DNA of 7,808 bases from JBDSTW01 sp039914705 (GTDB taxonomy: Bacteria > Pseudomonadota > Gammaproteobacteria > SURF-13). Position 1 is the stretch's first letter. Each line of letters begins with the position of its first letter. The notes beneath the pieces are model-generated. The model saw only the letters and a program-made list of their open reading frames with translations, did no database searches and was not told where the DNA came from. Both the position numbers and the translations under genes were made by a program. The DNA lies in assembly GCA_039914705.1 (NCBI GenBank), contig JBDSOT010000069.1, positions 1 through 7,808 of the forward strand, given 5' to 3'. Of the stretch, positions 1 to 4,961 are shown piece by piece.

Positions 1-935
1 TCCTCCAGGATAAACACACGGCGCACATACAGCCGCACACCATGACGGCTGTCGCGATCCCATAGATCAAAGGGCGCACGCGCCGGGATGTACAGCAACA
101 AGGTATATTCGTGCTTGCCCTCTACGCGGCTGTGCAGCCATGCCAATGGATCCGCGAAGTCGTGCCCTACATGCTTGTAAAATTCAGTGTATTCCGCGTC
201 GCTGATCTCGGCCTTGGGGCGCGTCCATAGCGCGGAGGCGCTGTTAACGGTCTCGTATCCGACTTCGGCCGCGTCCTTATCCTTGGTTTCGAGCGGCATG
301 AGGATCGGCACGGTAATATGATCGGAATACTTGCGGATGATGGTGCGCAGGCGATGGCCGTTCAAAAACTCATCCTCGCCCTCGCGCAGGTGCAAGACCA
401 CTTCGGTGCCGCGCGCGGCTTTATCCACGGTTTCCAGCGTGTATTCGCCCTCGCCGCTCGACTCCCAACGCGCCCCGTGTTCGCCACCCAGGCCCGCGCG
501 GCGTGTTGTCAGGGTAACCTTATCAGCGATGATGAATGACGAATAAAAGCCAACCCCAAATTGCCCGATGAGATGCGCATCCTTGGCTTGGTCGCCAGAC
601 AGTGAGTCCATGAACTGTCGGGTGCCGGATTTAGCAATGGTACCGATATTCTCGACCACCTCCGCGCGCGTCATGCCGATGCCGTTGTCCGAGATCGTGA
701 TAGTGTGCTGCTGCTCGTCATAGGCCACATGGATATTTAGCTCGCTGTCACCTTCATAGAGGGCATCGTCGCCCAAACCCTCGAAGCGCAATTTGTCGAT
801 GGCATCCGAGGCGTTGGAGATCAGCTCGCGCAGGAATATCTCCTTGTTGCCGTAGAGGGAATGAATCATCAGATTCAATAATTGCCGAACCTCGGTTTGG
901 AACCCAAGAGTTTCTTTATGTGCGGTATCGCTCAT
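1..935 (-). CDS. htpG: Molecular chaperone HtpG (bacterial Hsp90), N-terminal half, cut by window edge
   Basis: HtpG is the cytosolic ATP-dependent dimeric Hsp90 chaperone that remodels client proteins together with DnaK. I translated the whole stretch by hand: 311 codons are open with no stop or frameshift, running off the left edge after a sequence ending VRRVFILE, which matches the E. coli middle domain (family length about 620-640 aa, so roughly half is present). The GHKL ATPase domain is complete: NKEIFLRELISNASDA at residues 30-45 carries E37 and N41, SDNGIGM at 82-88 carries D83, GTIAKSGT is at 98-105, and the lid/glycine motif IGQFGVGFYSSF is at 123-134. GTEVVLHLREGEDEF closes the domain and the client-binding middle domain follows. 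The ATG at 933-935 is chosen because the family begins just before the GFQTEVRQLL segment; an AAGG lies 10 nt upstream. A sigma-32-type promoter lies directly upstream, so heat-shock control is likely. Identification is firm; only the 3' half is unseen. Confidence 0.97.
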   Translation of the reverse strand, partial: MSDTAHKETLGFQTEVRQLLNLMIHSLYGNKEIFLRELISNASDAIDKLRFEGLGDDALYEGDSELNIHVAYDEQQHTITISDNGIGMTRAEVVENIGTIAKSGTRQFMDSLSGDQAKDAHLIGQFGVGFYSSFIIADKVTLTTRRAGLGGEHGARWESSGEGEYTLETVDKAARGTEVVLHLREGEDEFLNGHRLRTIIRKYSDHITVPILMPLETKDKDAAEVGYETVNSASALWTRPKAEISDAEYTEFYKHVGHDFADPLAWLHSRVEGKHEYTLLLYIPARAPFDLWDRDSRHGVRLYVRRVFILE

Positions 936-971
936 GGTGAAGATGCCTTTTAAGGTAAACGAGTGAGCTTA

Positions 972-1000
972 TAAATGGGGTTGAAGTGCTGCGAATCAAG
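972..1000 (-). promoter_or_regulatory. Sigma-32 (RpoH) heat-shock promoter of htpG
   Basis: Read on the minus strand, CTTGATT (994-1000) is followed after 13 nt by CCCCATTTA (972-980). The known RpoH consensus is CTTGAAA, a spacer of about 13-14 nt, then CCCCATNT; only two bases of the -35 element differ and the -10 element matches fully. Transcription would begin near 964-966, giving a leader of about 30 nt before the htpG ATG. htpG is a classic RpoH target in E. coli, so site and gene agree. The start site itself is inferred. Confidence 0.85.
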
Positions 1001-1025
1001 CCCGTGAATTCTAATCCGGATATTT

Positions 1026-1052
1026 AAAAGAAGTCTTGCCGATCACAAGACT
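1026..1052 (-). terminator. Intrinsic terminator downstream of pncC
   Basis: On the minus strand, AGTCTTG (1046-1052) pairs perfectly with CAAGACT (1032-1038) across a 7-nt loop, followed at once by TCTTTT (1026-1031). It begins 12 nt after the pncC stop codon and lies before the htpG promoter, as expected for a terminator isolating pncC from htpG. The stem is short (7 bp, 3 G-C pairs), so termination may be partial. Confidence 0.6.
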
Positions 1053-1064
1053 GCTGATCATTGG

Positions 1065-1577
1065 TTAAGCCGACGGCGATTCGCTTAGAAAATCCAGCAG
1101 GCCTTGCAAGGCGGCCAGGACTGCGAGTTGACGAACCATCGTGCGGTCGCCGGAAAAATATCGAGTTTGGCTAAGCGTTACTTTTCCCAGTCCCGCCCAG
1201 GCCAGACATATACAACCGACCGGCTTATCTTGCGTGCCACCCGCAGGACCCGCGATGCCGCTCACGGCCAGGCTCACCTGTGCATGGCTGTGCCGCAATG
1301 CACCCTCGGCCATGGCGCGTACGGTGTCTTCACTCACGGCACCGCTGGCCGCAAGCGTGTCGGTGCTAACCGCCAGCATTTCCTGCTTGGCGATGTCGGT
1401 GTAAGTCACGAAGCCACGCTCGAACCATGCGGAACTTCCAGGCACCGAGGTCACCGCCTGCGCAACCCACCCGCCGGTACAAGATTCGGCGGTGGCAAGG
1501 AGGATATTCCGTTCTTTTAACGCAGCCCCGGCCCGCAGGGACAGTTGCTCAATAGCTAATTCAGGGTTGCTTACCAT
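1065..1577 (-). CDS. pncC: Nicotinamide-nucleotide amidohydrolase PncC (stand-alone CinA C-terminal domain)
   Basis: PncC hydrolyses nicotinamide mononucleotide to nicotinic acid mononucleotide plus ammonia, recycling the NMN formed by DNA ligase and other NAD consumers back to NAD synthesis in the cytosol. The product (170 aa) is close in length and sequence to E. coli PncC/YgaD (165 aa). Family motifs are intact: TAESCTGGW at residues 29-37, GSSAWFERGFVTYTD at 47-61, SGIAGPAGG at 106-114, KPVG at 118-121 and FSGDR at 141-145. There is no N-terminal molybdopterin-binding-like domain as in full CinA. The ATG at 1575-1577 is preferred because it matches the family N-terminus; the frame is open to a TTG at 1614-1616 that would add 13 residues. 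Neither start has a clear Shine-Dalgarno, so the start is less certain than the identity. recA, often next to cinA-type genes, is not here. The upstream terminator at 1705-1736 implies pncC has its own promoter, but I could not identify one. Confidence 0.93.
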   Translation of the reverse strand: MVSNPELAIEQLSLRAGAALKERNILLATAESCTGGWVAQAVTSVPGSSAWFERGFVTYTDIAKQEMLAVSTDTLAASGAVSEDTVRAMAEGALRHSHAQVSLAVSGIAGPAGGTQDKPVGCICLAWAGLGKVTLSQTRYFSGDRTMVRQLAVLAALQGLLDFLSESPSA

Positions 1578-1704
1578 ACGCGCGAGTTTAGCAAATATCG
1601 CACGCTGTGATCGCAACTCGAGTGTTTAAGTAGAAGAGTAAAGGCTGAGAAAAGATGGATATTAGGAGGGGTTGTGTATCAATAGTTATGTGGACTCAAA
1701 CTAA
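1578..1704. other. Intergenic region upstream of pncC, no gene seen
   Basis: This stretch between the pncC ATG and the terminator hairpin of the lipoprotein gene should hold the pncC promoter. On the minus strand there are AT-rich words such as TTGATA and TAATAT, but they are only 12 nt apart, too close for a sigma-70 pair. I see no small ORF with a ribosome binding site, no tRNA and no repeat. Confidence 0.5.
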
Positions 1705-1736
1705 AATGGCCGGTAAAAACATCCTTACCGGCCATT
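1705..1736 (-). terminator. Strong hairpin terminator after the lipoprotein gene
   Basis: AATGGCCGGTAA (1705-1716) and TTACCGGCCATT (1725-1736) form a perfect 12-bp inverted repeat with an 8-nt loop. On the minus strand the stem runs into TTTTAGTTT (the last TT of the stem plus 1698-1704), a moderate T-tract. It lies 31 nt after the lipoprotein stop codon and no plus-strand gene ends here, so it most likely terminates the lipoprotein transcript. Confidence 0.8.
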
Positions 1737-1767
1737 CTTAGGTAACGCTTATTTTGAGTTAAGAAGC

Positions 1768-2121
1768 TTACTGAGCTGGAGGGGGAGTTTGGCCCGACGC
1801 AGCTGCGGCAGCCGCTGCGGCCGCCTCAGTTGCTACTCGCGCTTCCTCTGCCTTGGCGGCGGCTTCGGCTTCAGCCTTGGCGGCCTCGGCCTGTTCTTCA
1901 CTCTGATTCTCCATTGAATCGCCAGTGGCCTGGTTTACGTCGCCCCTTTCCTGGGCAGCGTCTTGAGCTGCTTCACCGGCCTTCTCAATTTTATCGGCGG
2001 CCTGGTCAGCCGTTTCCTCTGCCACGTCACCTGATTGTTCGGCCGGGCCGTCTTTTTCACAGGCGGCAAGCCCTAAAGCAAACAAAGCGGCGCTCAGCAA
2101 TATGAGGATTTTCCTTATCAT
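1768..2121 (-). CDS. Small alanine-rich lipoprotein of unknown function
   Basis: I do not recognise a named family. The product is 117 aa with a clear lipoprotein signal peptide: a positive N-terminus (R3, K4), a hydrophobic core at residues 5-19 and the lipobox LAAC with the lipidated cysteine at position 21. Residue +2 is Glu, not the Asp that favours inner-membrane retention in E. coli, so an outer-membrane inner-leaflet location is possible. The mature part is hydrophilic, rich in Ala, Glu, Gln, Asp and Lys, almost free of aromatic residues, and probably one long charged helix. It includes a run of nine Ala at 100-108 and ends in a Pro-rich tail (QTPPPAQ). A strong Shine-Dalgarno AAAGGAG sits 7 nt before the ATG, and a strong terminator follows, so this is a real, probably well-expressed gene. 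The composition resembles small stress or entericidin-like lipoproteins, but this is only a compositional likeness. Confidence 0.85.
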   Translation of the reverse strand: MIRKILILLSAALFALGLAACEKDGPAEQSGDVAEETADQAADKIEKAGEAAQDAAQERGDVNQATGDSMENQSEEQAEAAKAEAEAAAKAEEARVATEAAAAAAAAASGQTPPPAQ

Positions 2122-2128
2122 GATCGTA

Positions 2129-2135
2129 CTCCTTT
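2129..2135 (-). promoter_or_regulatory. Strong Shine-Dalgarno of the lipoprotein gene
   Basis: AAAGGAG on the minus strand lies 7 nt before the ATG at 2119-2121. It fixes the start and supports translation of a low-complexity reading frame that might otherwise be doubted. Confidence 0.85.
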
Positions 2136-2161
2136 AGAATGAAATAAATGTAATAGTTATC

Positions 2162-2232
2162 GACAAGTTTCTACAGTGACAAGTTAGCACGTTCGCCTGC
2201 CGGTATCAAGTCTCAGAGCCTTGCGACAAGTG
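2162..2232. repeat. Three direct copies of GACAAGT between cfa and the lipoprotein gene
   Basis: Plus-strand GACAAGTT occurs at 2162-2169 and 2178-2185, and GACAAGTG at 2225-2232; on the coding strand these read ACTTGTC. The first two are 16 nt apart start to start and the third lies 47 nt further on. They fall in the 115-nt spacer that should contain the lipoprotein promoter. The first two overlap TTG-containing words that could serve as -35 elements, but I could not find a convincing matching -10. They may be an operator or chance. Confidence 0.4.
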
Positions 2233-2236
2233 TTAT

Positions 2237-3463
2237 CTAAGACGCCGCGAGCCGCGATGAACCGGCCTCCAGGGCATGCCCCGCTGTTTCATAAAGGTAA
2301 TCACGAGTGATCGGAAGTGCCTCCAGCCGATGTCCCAGCTGGATCTGAAACACGACGAGATTGCGCCAGCGGAAACTGGCCTCACAGGAAGCCAGGTAAA
2401 ATTCCCACATGCGACAGAAACGCTCGCCCATACGCTCGGCGACCTGTTCGCGATGTGACTGAAATCGCTTGTACCAAGCCTCCAGTGTCAGCGCGTAATG
2501 CAGCCGTAACACTTCTACATCACAGGCAATGAGGCCACTCTTCTCGATAGCGCCGGTCACCTCGGATAAGGCCGGGTTATAGCCGCCCGGAAAGATATAT
2601 TTACGTATCCATGGATTGGTGGTGCTCGGCGGCCCGTAACGGCCAATAGTATGTAGCAGGGCCGAACCTAGCGGACGCAATAAATGGCTTAGCTGGTCGA
2701 AGTAGCGCTCGTAATGCGCGACACCGACATGCTCGAACATACCAACGCAGACAATGCGGTCATAGCTGCCGGTATGCTCGCGATAATCCTGCAGGCGAAA
2801 TTCCACAAGATTTTGCAACCCGCGCTCCATGGCCCGATTTGTCGCCACGCGTAATTGTTCGCGCGACAACGTCAGGCCGGTCACCTTCACGCCGGCGTGC
2901 TCGGCCAGATAAAGGGCCAGACCACCCCAACCGCAGCCGATATCCAGCACGTGCTGCCCTGGGCTTAGCACGAGTTTATTCATGATATGCTGGCATTTGG
3001 CGCGCTGTGCCTCATCGAGGCTGATATCGGGGGCATAAAAATAAGCGCAGGAATACTGCATATCTTGGTCAAGAAAACGGCGAAACACCCACTCATCCAG
3101 ATCGTAGTGATGCGCCACATTCCGATAGCTACGCATAATGCCGTTGCCAGGATGAATGATATTTTTTAAGAGCCTGGCCTTTATGCCGTGAGCTTCGGTG
3201 GGGCTGTCGGAGAAATTCGCCATCAGAACTTCAAGCAAGGCCGCCAGCCTTCCTTGCGGGACGTCCCACTCCCCATTCATATAGGTCTCGCCCAACATCA
3301 TCTCGGGGTCGCGTGCTATACGTCTAAGCGTGGCCGGTTTGTACACAATCCATTCGGCATACGGCGGGCCAGTGCCAAAGGTTTTTACACGCCCTTGCGG
3401 AAGATGCAGCGTAAGCTGTCCGCGCCTGAGCTTTTTTTCGAGGGTTACTATATTGTCGTTCAT
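2237..3463 (-). CDS. cfa: Cyclopropane-fatty-acyl-phospholipid synthase
   Basis: Cfa transfers a methylene group from S-adenosylmethionine to the cis double bonds of unsaturated phospholipid acyl chains, making cyclopropane fatty acids at the inner membrane, typically in stationary phase and under acid stress. The product is 408 aa (E. coli Cfa is 382). Order along the protein: an N-terminal lipid-binding domain of about 110 residues, then the class I methyltransferase domain with NVAHHYDL at 115-122, QYSCAYFY at 136-143, the SAM-binding motif VLDIGCGWGG at 172-181, GMFEHVG at 241-247 and LLHTIG at 269-274. Residues that appear to match the E. coli bicarbonate/active site are C139, E244 and H271. 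The ATG at 3461-3463 is chosen because GGAAGG lies 7 nt upstream; an in-frame TTG at 3545-3547 would add 28 residues but overlaps the likely promoter. The gene is separated from yggX by 111 nt and probably has its own promoter. No convincing intrinsic terminator follows, so read-through into the lipoprotein gene is possible. Confidence 0.95.
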   Translation of the reverse strand: MNDNIVTLEKKLRRGQLTLHLPQGRVKTFGTGPPYAEWIVYKPATLRRIARDPEMMLGETYMNGEWDVPQGRLAALLEVLMANFSDSPTEAHGIKARLLKNIIHPGNGIMRSYRNVAHHYDLDEWVFRRFLDQDMQYSCAYFYAPDISLDEAQRAKCQHIMNKLVLSPGQHVLDIGCGWGGLALYLAEHAGVKVTGLTLSREQLRVATNRAMERGLQNLVEFRLQDYREHTGSYDRIVCVGMFEHVGVAHYERYFDQLSHLLRPLGSALLHTIGRYGPPSTTNPWIRKYIFPGGYNPALSEVTGAIEKSGLIACDVEVLRLHYALTLEAWYKRFQSHREQVAERMGERFCRMWEFYLASCEASFRWRNLVVFQIQLGHRLEALPITRDYLYETAGHALEAGSSRLAAS

Positions 3464-3470
3464 GCGGACA

Positions 3471-3476
3471 CCTTCC
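3471..3476 (-). promoter_or_regulatory. Shine-Dalgarno deciding the cfa start
   Basis: GGAAGG on the minus strand, 7 nt before the ATG at 3461-3463. It favours this start over the in-frame TTG at 3545-3547. Confidence 0.7.
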
Positions 3477-3518
3477 GTGGTGATTAGCGAGAGGCCTTTT
3501 TCTGGTGGCCTTAAAGCA

Positions 3519-3547
3519 ATAATATTAGCAGCCTGTCCCAAGTTCAA
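3519..3547 (-). promoter_or_regulatory. Probable sigma-70-type promoter of cfa
   Basis: On the minus strand TTGAAC (3542-3547) is followed after exactly 17 nt by TATTAT (3519-3524); these match 4/6 and 5/6 of the TTGACA and TATAAT consensus. An overlapping alternative is an extended -10, TGC-TAATAT, just upstream. The leader would be about 50 nt, containing AGGCC and GGCCT arms (3492-3511) that can form a small 5-bp hairpin. Position and spacing are good, but this is pattern matching only. Confidence 0.45.
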
Positions 3548-3573
3548 GCCTTATCGGCTTACCGCGTAAGGCT
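3547..3573 (-). repeat. Dyad / hairpin between yggX and cfa
   Basis: AGCCTTA (3547-3553) and TAAGGCT (3567-3573) form a perfect 7-bp inverted repeat; the 13-nt loop can add an inner CGG/CCG stem closed by a TAAG tetraloop. On the minus strand it starts 1 nt after the yggX stop codon and its last base is the first base of the putative cfa -35 element. No T-tract follows, so it is not a standard intrinsic terminator. It may protect the 3' end of the asmA-mutY-yggX mRNA or bind a regulator of cfa. Confidence 0.5.
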
Positions 3574-3574
3574 G

Positions 3575-3844
3575 CTATCCTTTAGGCACATAACCCGCTG
3601 GTGCTGCGGAGCCAGGGCCGAAGAAAAATTTTTCCATCTCCCCTTCAAGAAATTTGCGCGCCTTCGGGTCCATCATGGCGAGGCGGTTTTCGTTGATGAG
3701 CATGGTTTGATGGGCGAGCCATAACCTCCAGCCCTCGGCTGACACGTTTTCGTAGATCTTCTTGCCGAGTTCGCCGGGGTAGGGCGGAAATTTCAGGCCC
3801 TCGGCCTCTTTGCCCAGTTTTACGCAATGGACGGTGCGGGTCAT
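3575..3844 (-). CDS. yggX: Probable Fe(2+)-trafficking / oxidative damage protection protein YggX
   Basis: YggX is a small cytosolic protein linked to iron handling and to protection of Fe-S clusters from oxidants; in E. coli it belongs to the SoxRS response. The product (89 aa; E. coli 91) shows the family pattern throughout: MTRTVHC with the conserved C7, KEAEGLKFPPYPGELGK at 12-28, QTMLINE at 46-52 and the GYVPKG end at 84-89. Its ATG overlaps the mutY TGA as ATGA, and AGGAGG lies 9 nt upstream inside the end of mutY, so it is efficiently translated and probably coupled to mutY. The mutY-yggX pairing is known from E. coli; it fits function, since MutY itself carries a 4Fe-4S cluster and repairs oxidative lesions. 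I see no SoxS-type site nearby. Confidence 0.96.
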   Translation of the reverse strand: MTRTVHCVKLGKEAEGLKFPPYPGELGKKIYENVSAEGWRLWLAHQTMLINENRLAMMDPKARKFLEGEMEKFFFGPGSAAPAGYVPKG

Positions 3845-4923
3845 GTGATTTCCCCTCCTGGGGTGCGTTCGAACAGCGTGTTGAGTAAACGTTTGACGGG
3901 TGCCGCGAGGCCGCGCTCGTCATTTATAGCATTGTTATACCAGACTGTGGGACGGGCTTCCATGATGCGGGCCGGGTGCCTTTTGCCCACGCGCGCTAAC
4001 GCGGGTGTGATGGCGAGATCAAAGTGGCTGAAGCTATGGCGCAGCACCGGCCAGTATTCCAGCGCCTCTATCGAATAGCCCAAATACGATACACACCACT
4101 GCCCGACATCGGGCGCGATGTCGTCCGCAGTGCATTCGGGGAAGCTCCACAAGCCGCCCCAGATACCGGCGGGCGGGCGTTGTTCTAGCAGCACCTCGCC
4201 CTTAGAATTTTGCAGCATCAGTAGTAGCGCATTGCGCAACGGTTTGGACGCGCGCGGCCGGGTGGCAGGATAGTCGGTCTCGCGGCCCTGCGCATGCGCA
4301 GCGCACAGGTCGGCAAGCGGACAGCGCGGACAGGCGGGCCGGGTGCGTGTGCATACGGTTGCGCCCAGATCCATGATGGCCTGTGTATAACGGTCCACAT
4401 GGACAATGGGCGTGTGGGCCTCTGCCAAGGCCCACAACTTTGCTTGAACCTCGGCGCTGCCCGGCCAACCGTCAATAGCGTGCAGGCGCGCGAGTACGCG
4501 CTTGACGTTGCCGTCGAGAATGGCGTGGCGCTGTCCAGTCGCCAGGGCCAGTATCGCCCCCGCTGTGGAGCGGCCGATGCCGGGGAGTTGTTTTAGCACC
4601 TCAATATCCAGCGGAAATTGGCCGTGGTGATGATCGCGCACTAAAAGCGCCGCGCGATGCAGATTGCGCGCTCGTGCGTAATAGCCAAGCCCGGTCCATA
4701 AATGCAGCACTTCATCGAGCTGCGCTGCGGCGAGGCTTTGCACATCCGCAAAGCGCTGCATAAAGCGCTGGTAATAAGGGATCACCGTAGCCACCTGCGT
4801 CTGTTGCAGCATGATCTCGGAGACGCACACGCGATAAGGGCTGGGATCGACCTGCCAAGGCAAATCTTTGCGCCCATGGCTGGCGAACCAGTCGAGCACG
4901 CGCCGGCTGACGGAATTGCTCAT
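3841..4923 (-). CDS. mutY: Adenine DNA glycosylase MutY
   Basis: MutY removes adenine mispaired with 8-oxoguanine, preventing G:C to T:A transversions. The product is 360 aa (E. coli 350) and complete. The N-terminal HhH-GPD domain holds the catalytic Glu E36 in SEIMLQQTQV (35-44), the helix-hairpin-helix LPGIGRSTAGAI (113-124) and the catalytic Asp D137 in LDGNVKRV (136-143). The 4Fe-4S cysteines are C191, C198, C201 and C207, with the classic Cys-X6-Cys-X2-Cys-X5-Cys spacing. From about residue 229 a NUDIX/MutT-like domain follows, with the 8-oxoG-sensing FSH at 298-300. The ATG at 4921-4923 fits the family N-terminus. It has no strong Shine-Dalgarno, and lies 38 nt after the asmA stop, so it may rely on the asmA transcript. 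It overlaps yggX by 4 nt at its 3' end. Confidence 0.97.
   Translation of the reverse strand: MSNSVSRRVLDWFASHGRKDLPWQVDPSPYRVCVSEIMLQQTQVATVIPYYQRFMQRFADVQSLAAAQLDEVLHLWTGLGYYARARNLHRAALLVRDHHHGQFPLDIEVLKQLPGIGRSTAGAILALATGQRHAILDGNVKRVLARLHAIDGWPGSAEVQAKLWALAEAHTPIVHVDRYTQAIMDLGATVCTRTRPACPRCPLADLCAAHAQGRETDYPATRPRASKPLRNALLLMLQNSKGEVLLEQRPPAGIWGGLWSFPECTADDIAPDVGQWCVSYLGYSIEALEYWPVLRHSFSHFDLAITPALARVGKRHPARIMEARPTVWYNNAINDERGLAAPVKRLLNTLFERTPGGEIT
3854..3859 (-). promoter_or_regulatory. Shine-Dalgarno of yggX inside mutY
   Basis: AGGAGG on the minus strand, 9 nt before the yggX ATG and within the last codons of mutY. With the ATGA overlap it indicates translational coupling plus strong independent initiation. 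Confidence 0.8.
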
Positions 4924-4961
4924 AGCTGTTTATTACAAATTGCCATAACGTCCGTACGGGC

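Noticed and set aside
936..965. Possible RNA thermometer in the htpG leader (CCTT opposite the AAGG ribosome binding site at 946-955)
   Set aside because: The two arms are only 2 nt apart, too close to form a hairpin of more than 3 bp; no ROSE-like or fourU structure is visible.
1578..1640. SOS (LexA) box upstream of pncC, expected if cinA-recA-like control existed
   Set aside because: No CTGT-N8-ACAG pattern is present; a CTGT at 1605-1608 lacks the matching half.
1705..1736. 12-bp inverted repeat considered as a mobile-element end or attachment site
   Set aside because: There is one hairpin with an 8-nt loop just after a stop codon and followed by a T-tract; there is no second copy, no target duplication and no transposase, so a terminator explains it.
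1800..1835. Alanine codon tract as a microsatellite or slippage repeat
   Set aside because: The nine Ala codons vary (GCG, GCC, GCA, GCT) with no regular nucleotide unit, so it is not a simple sequence repeat.
3464..3547. Longer cfa reading frame from a TTG codon
   Set aside because: The extra 28 residues are not Cfa-like, the region holds the probable promoter, and GGAAGG before the ATG at 3461-3463 explains initiation better.
4952..4959. Palindrome CCGTACGG between asmA and mutY
   Set aside because: It is only 8 bp with no loop and no T-tract; palindromes of this size are common by chance and it is not adjacent to a promoter.
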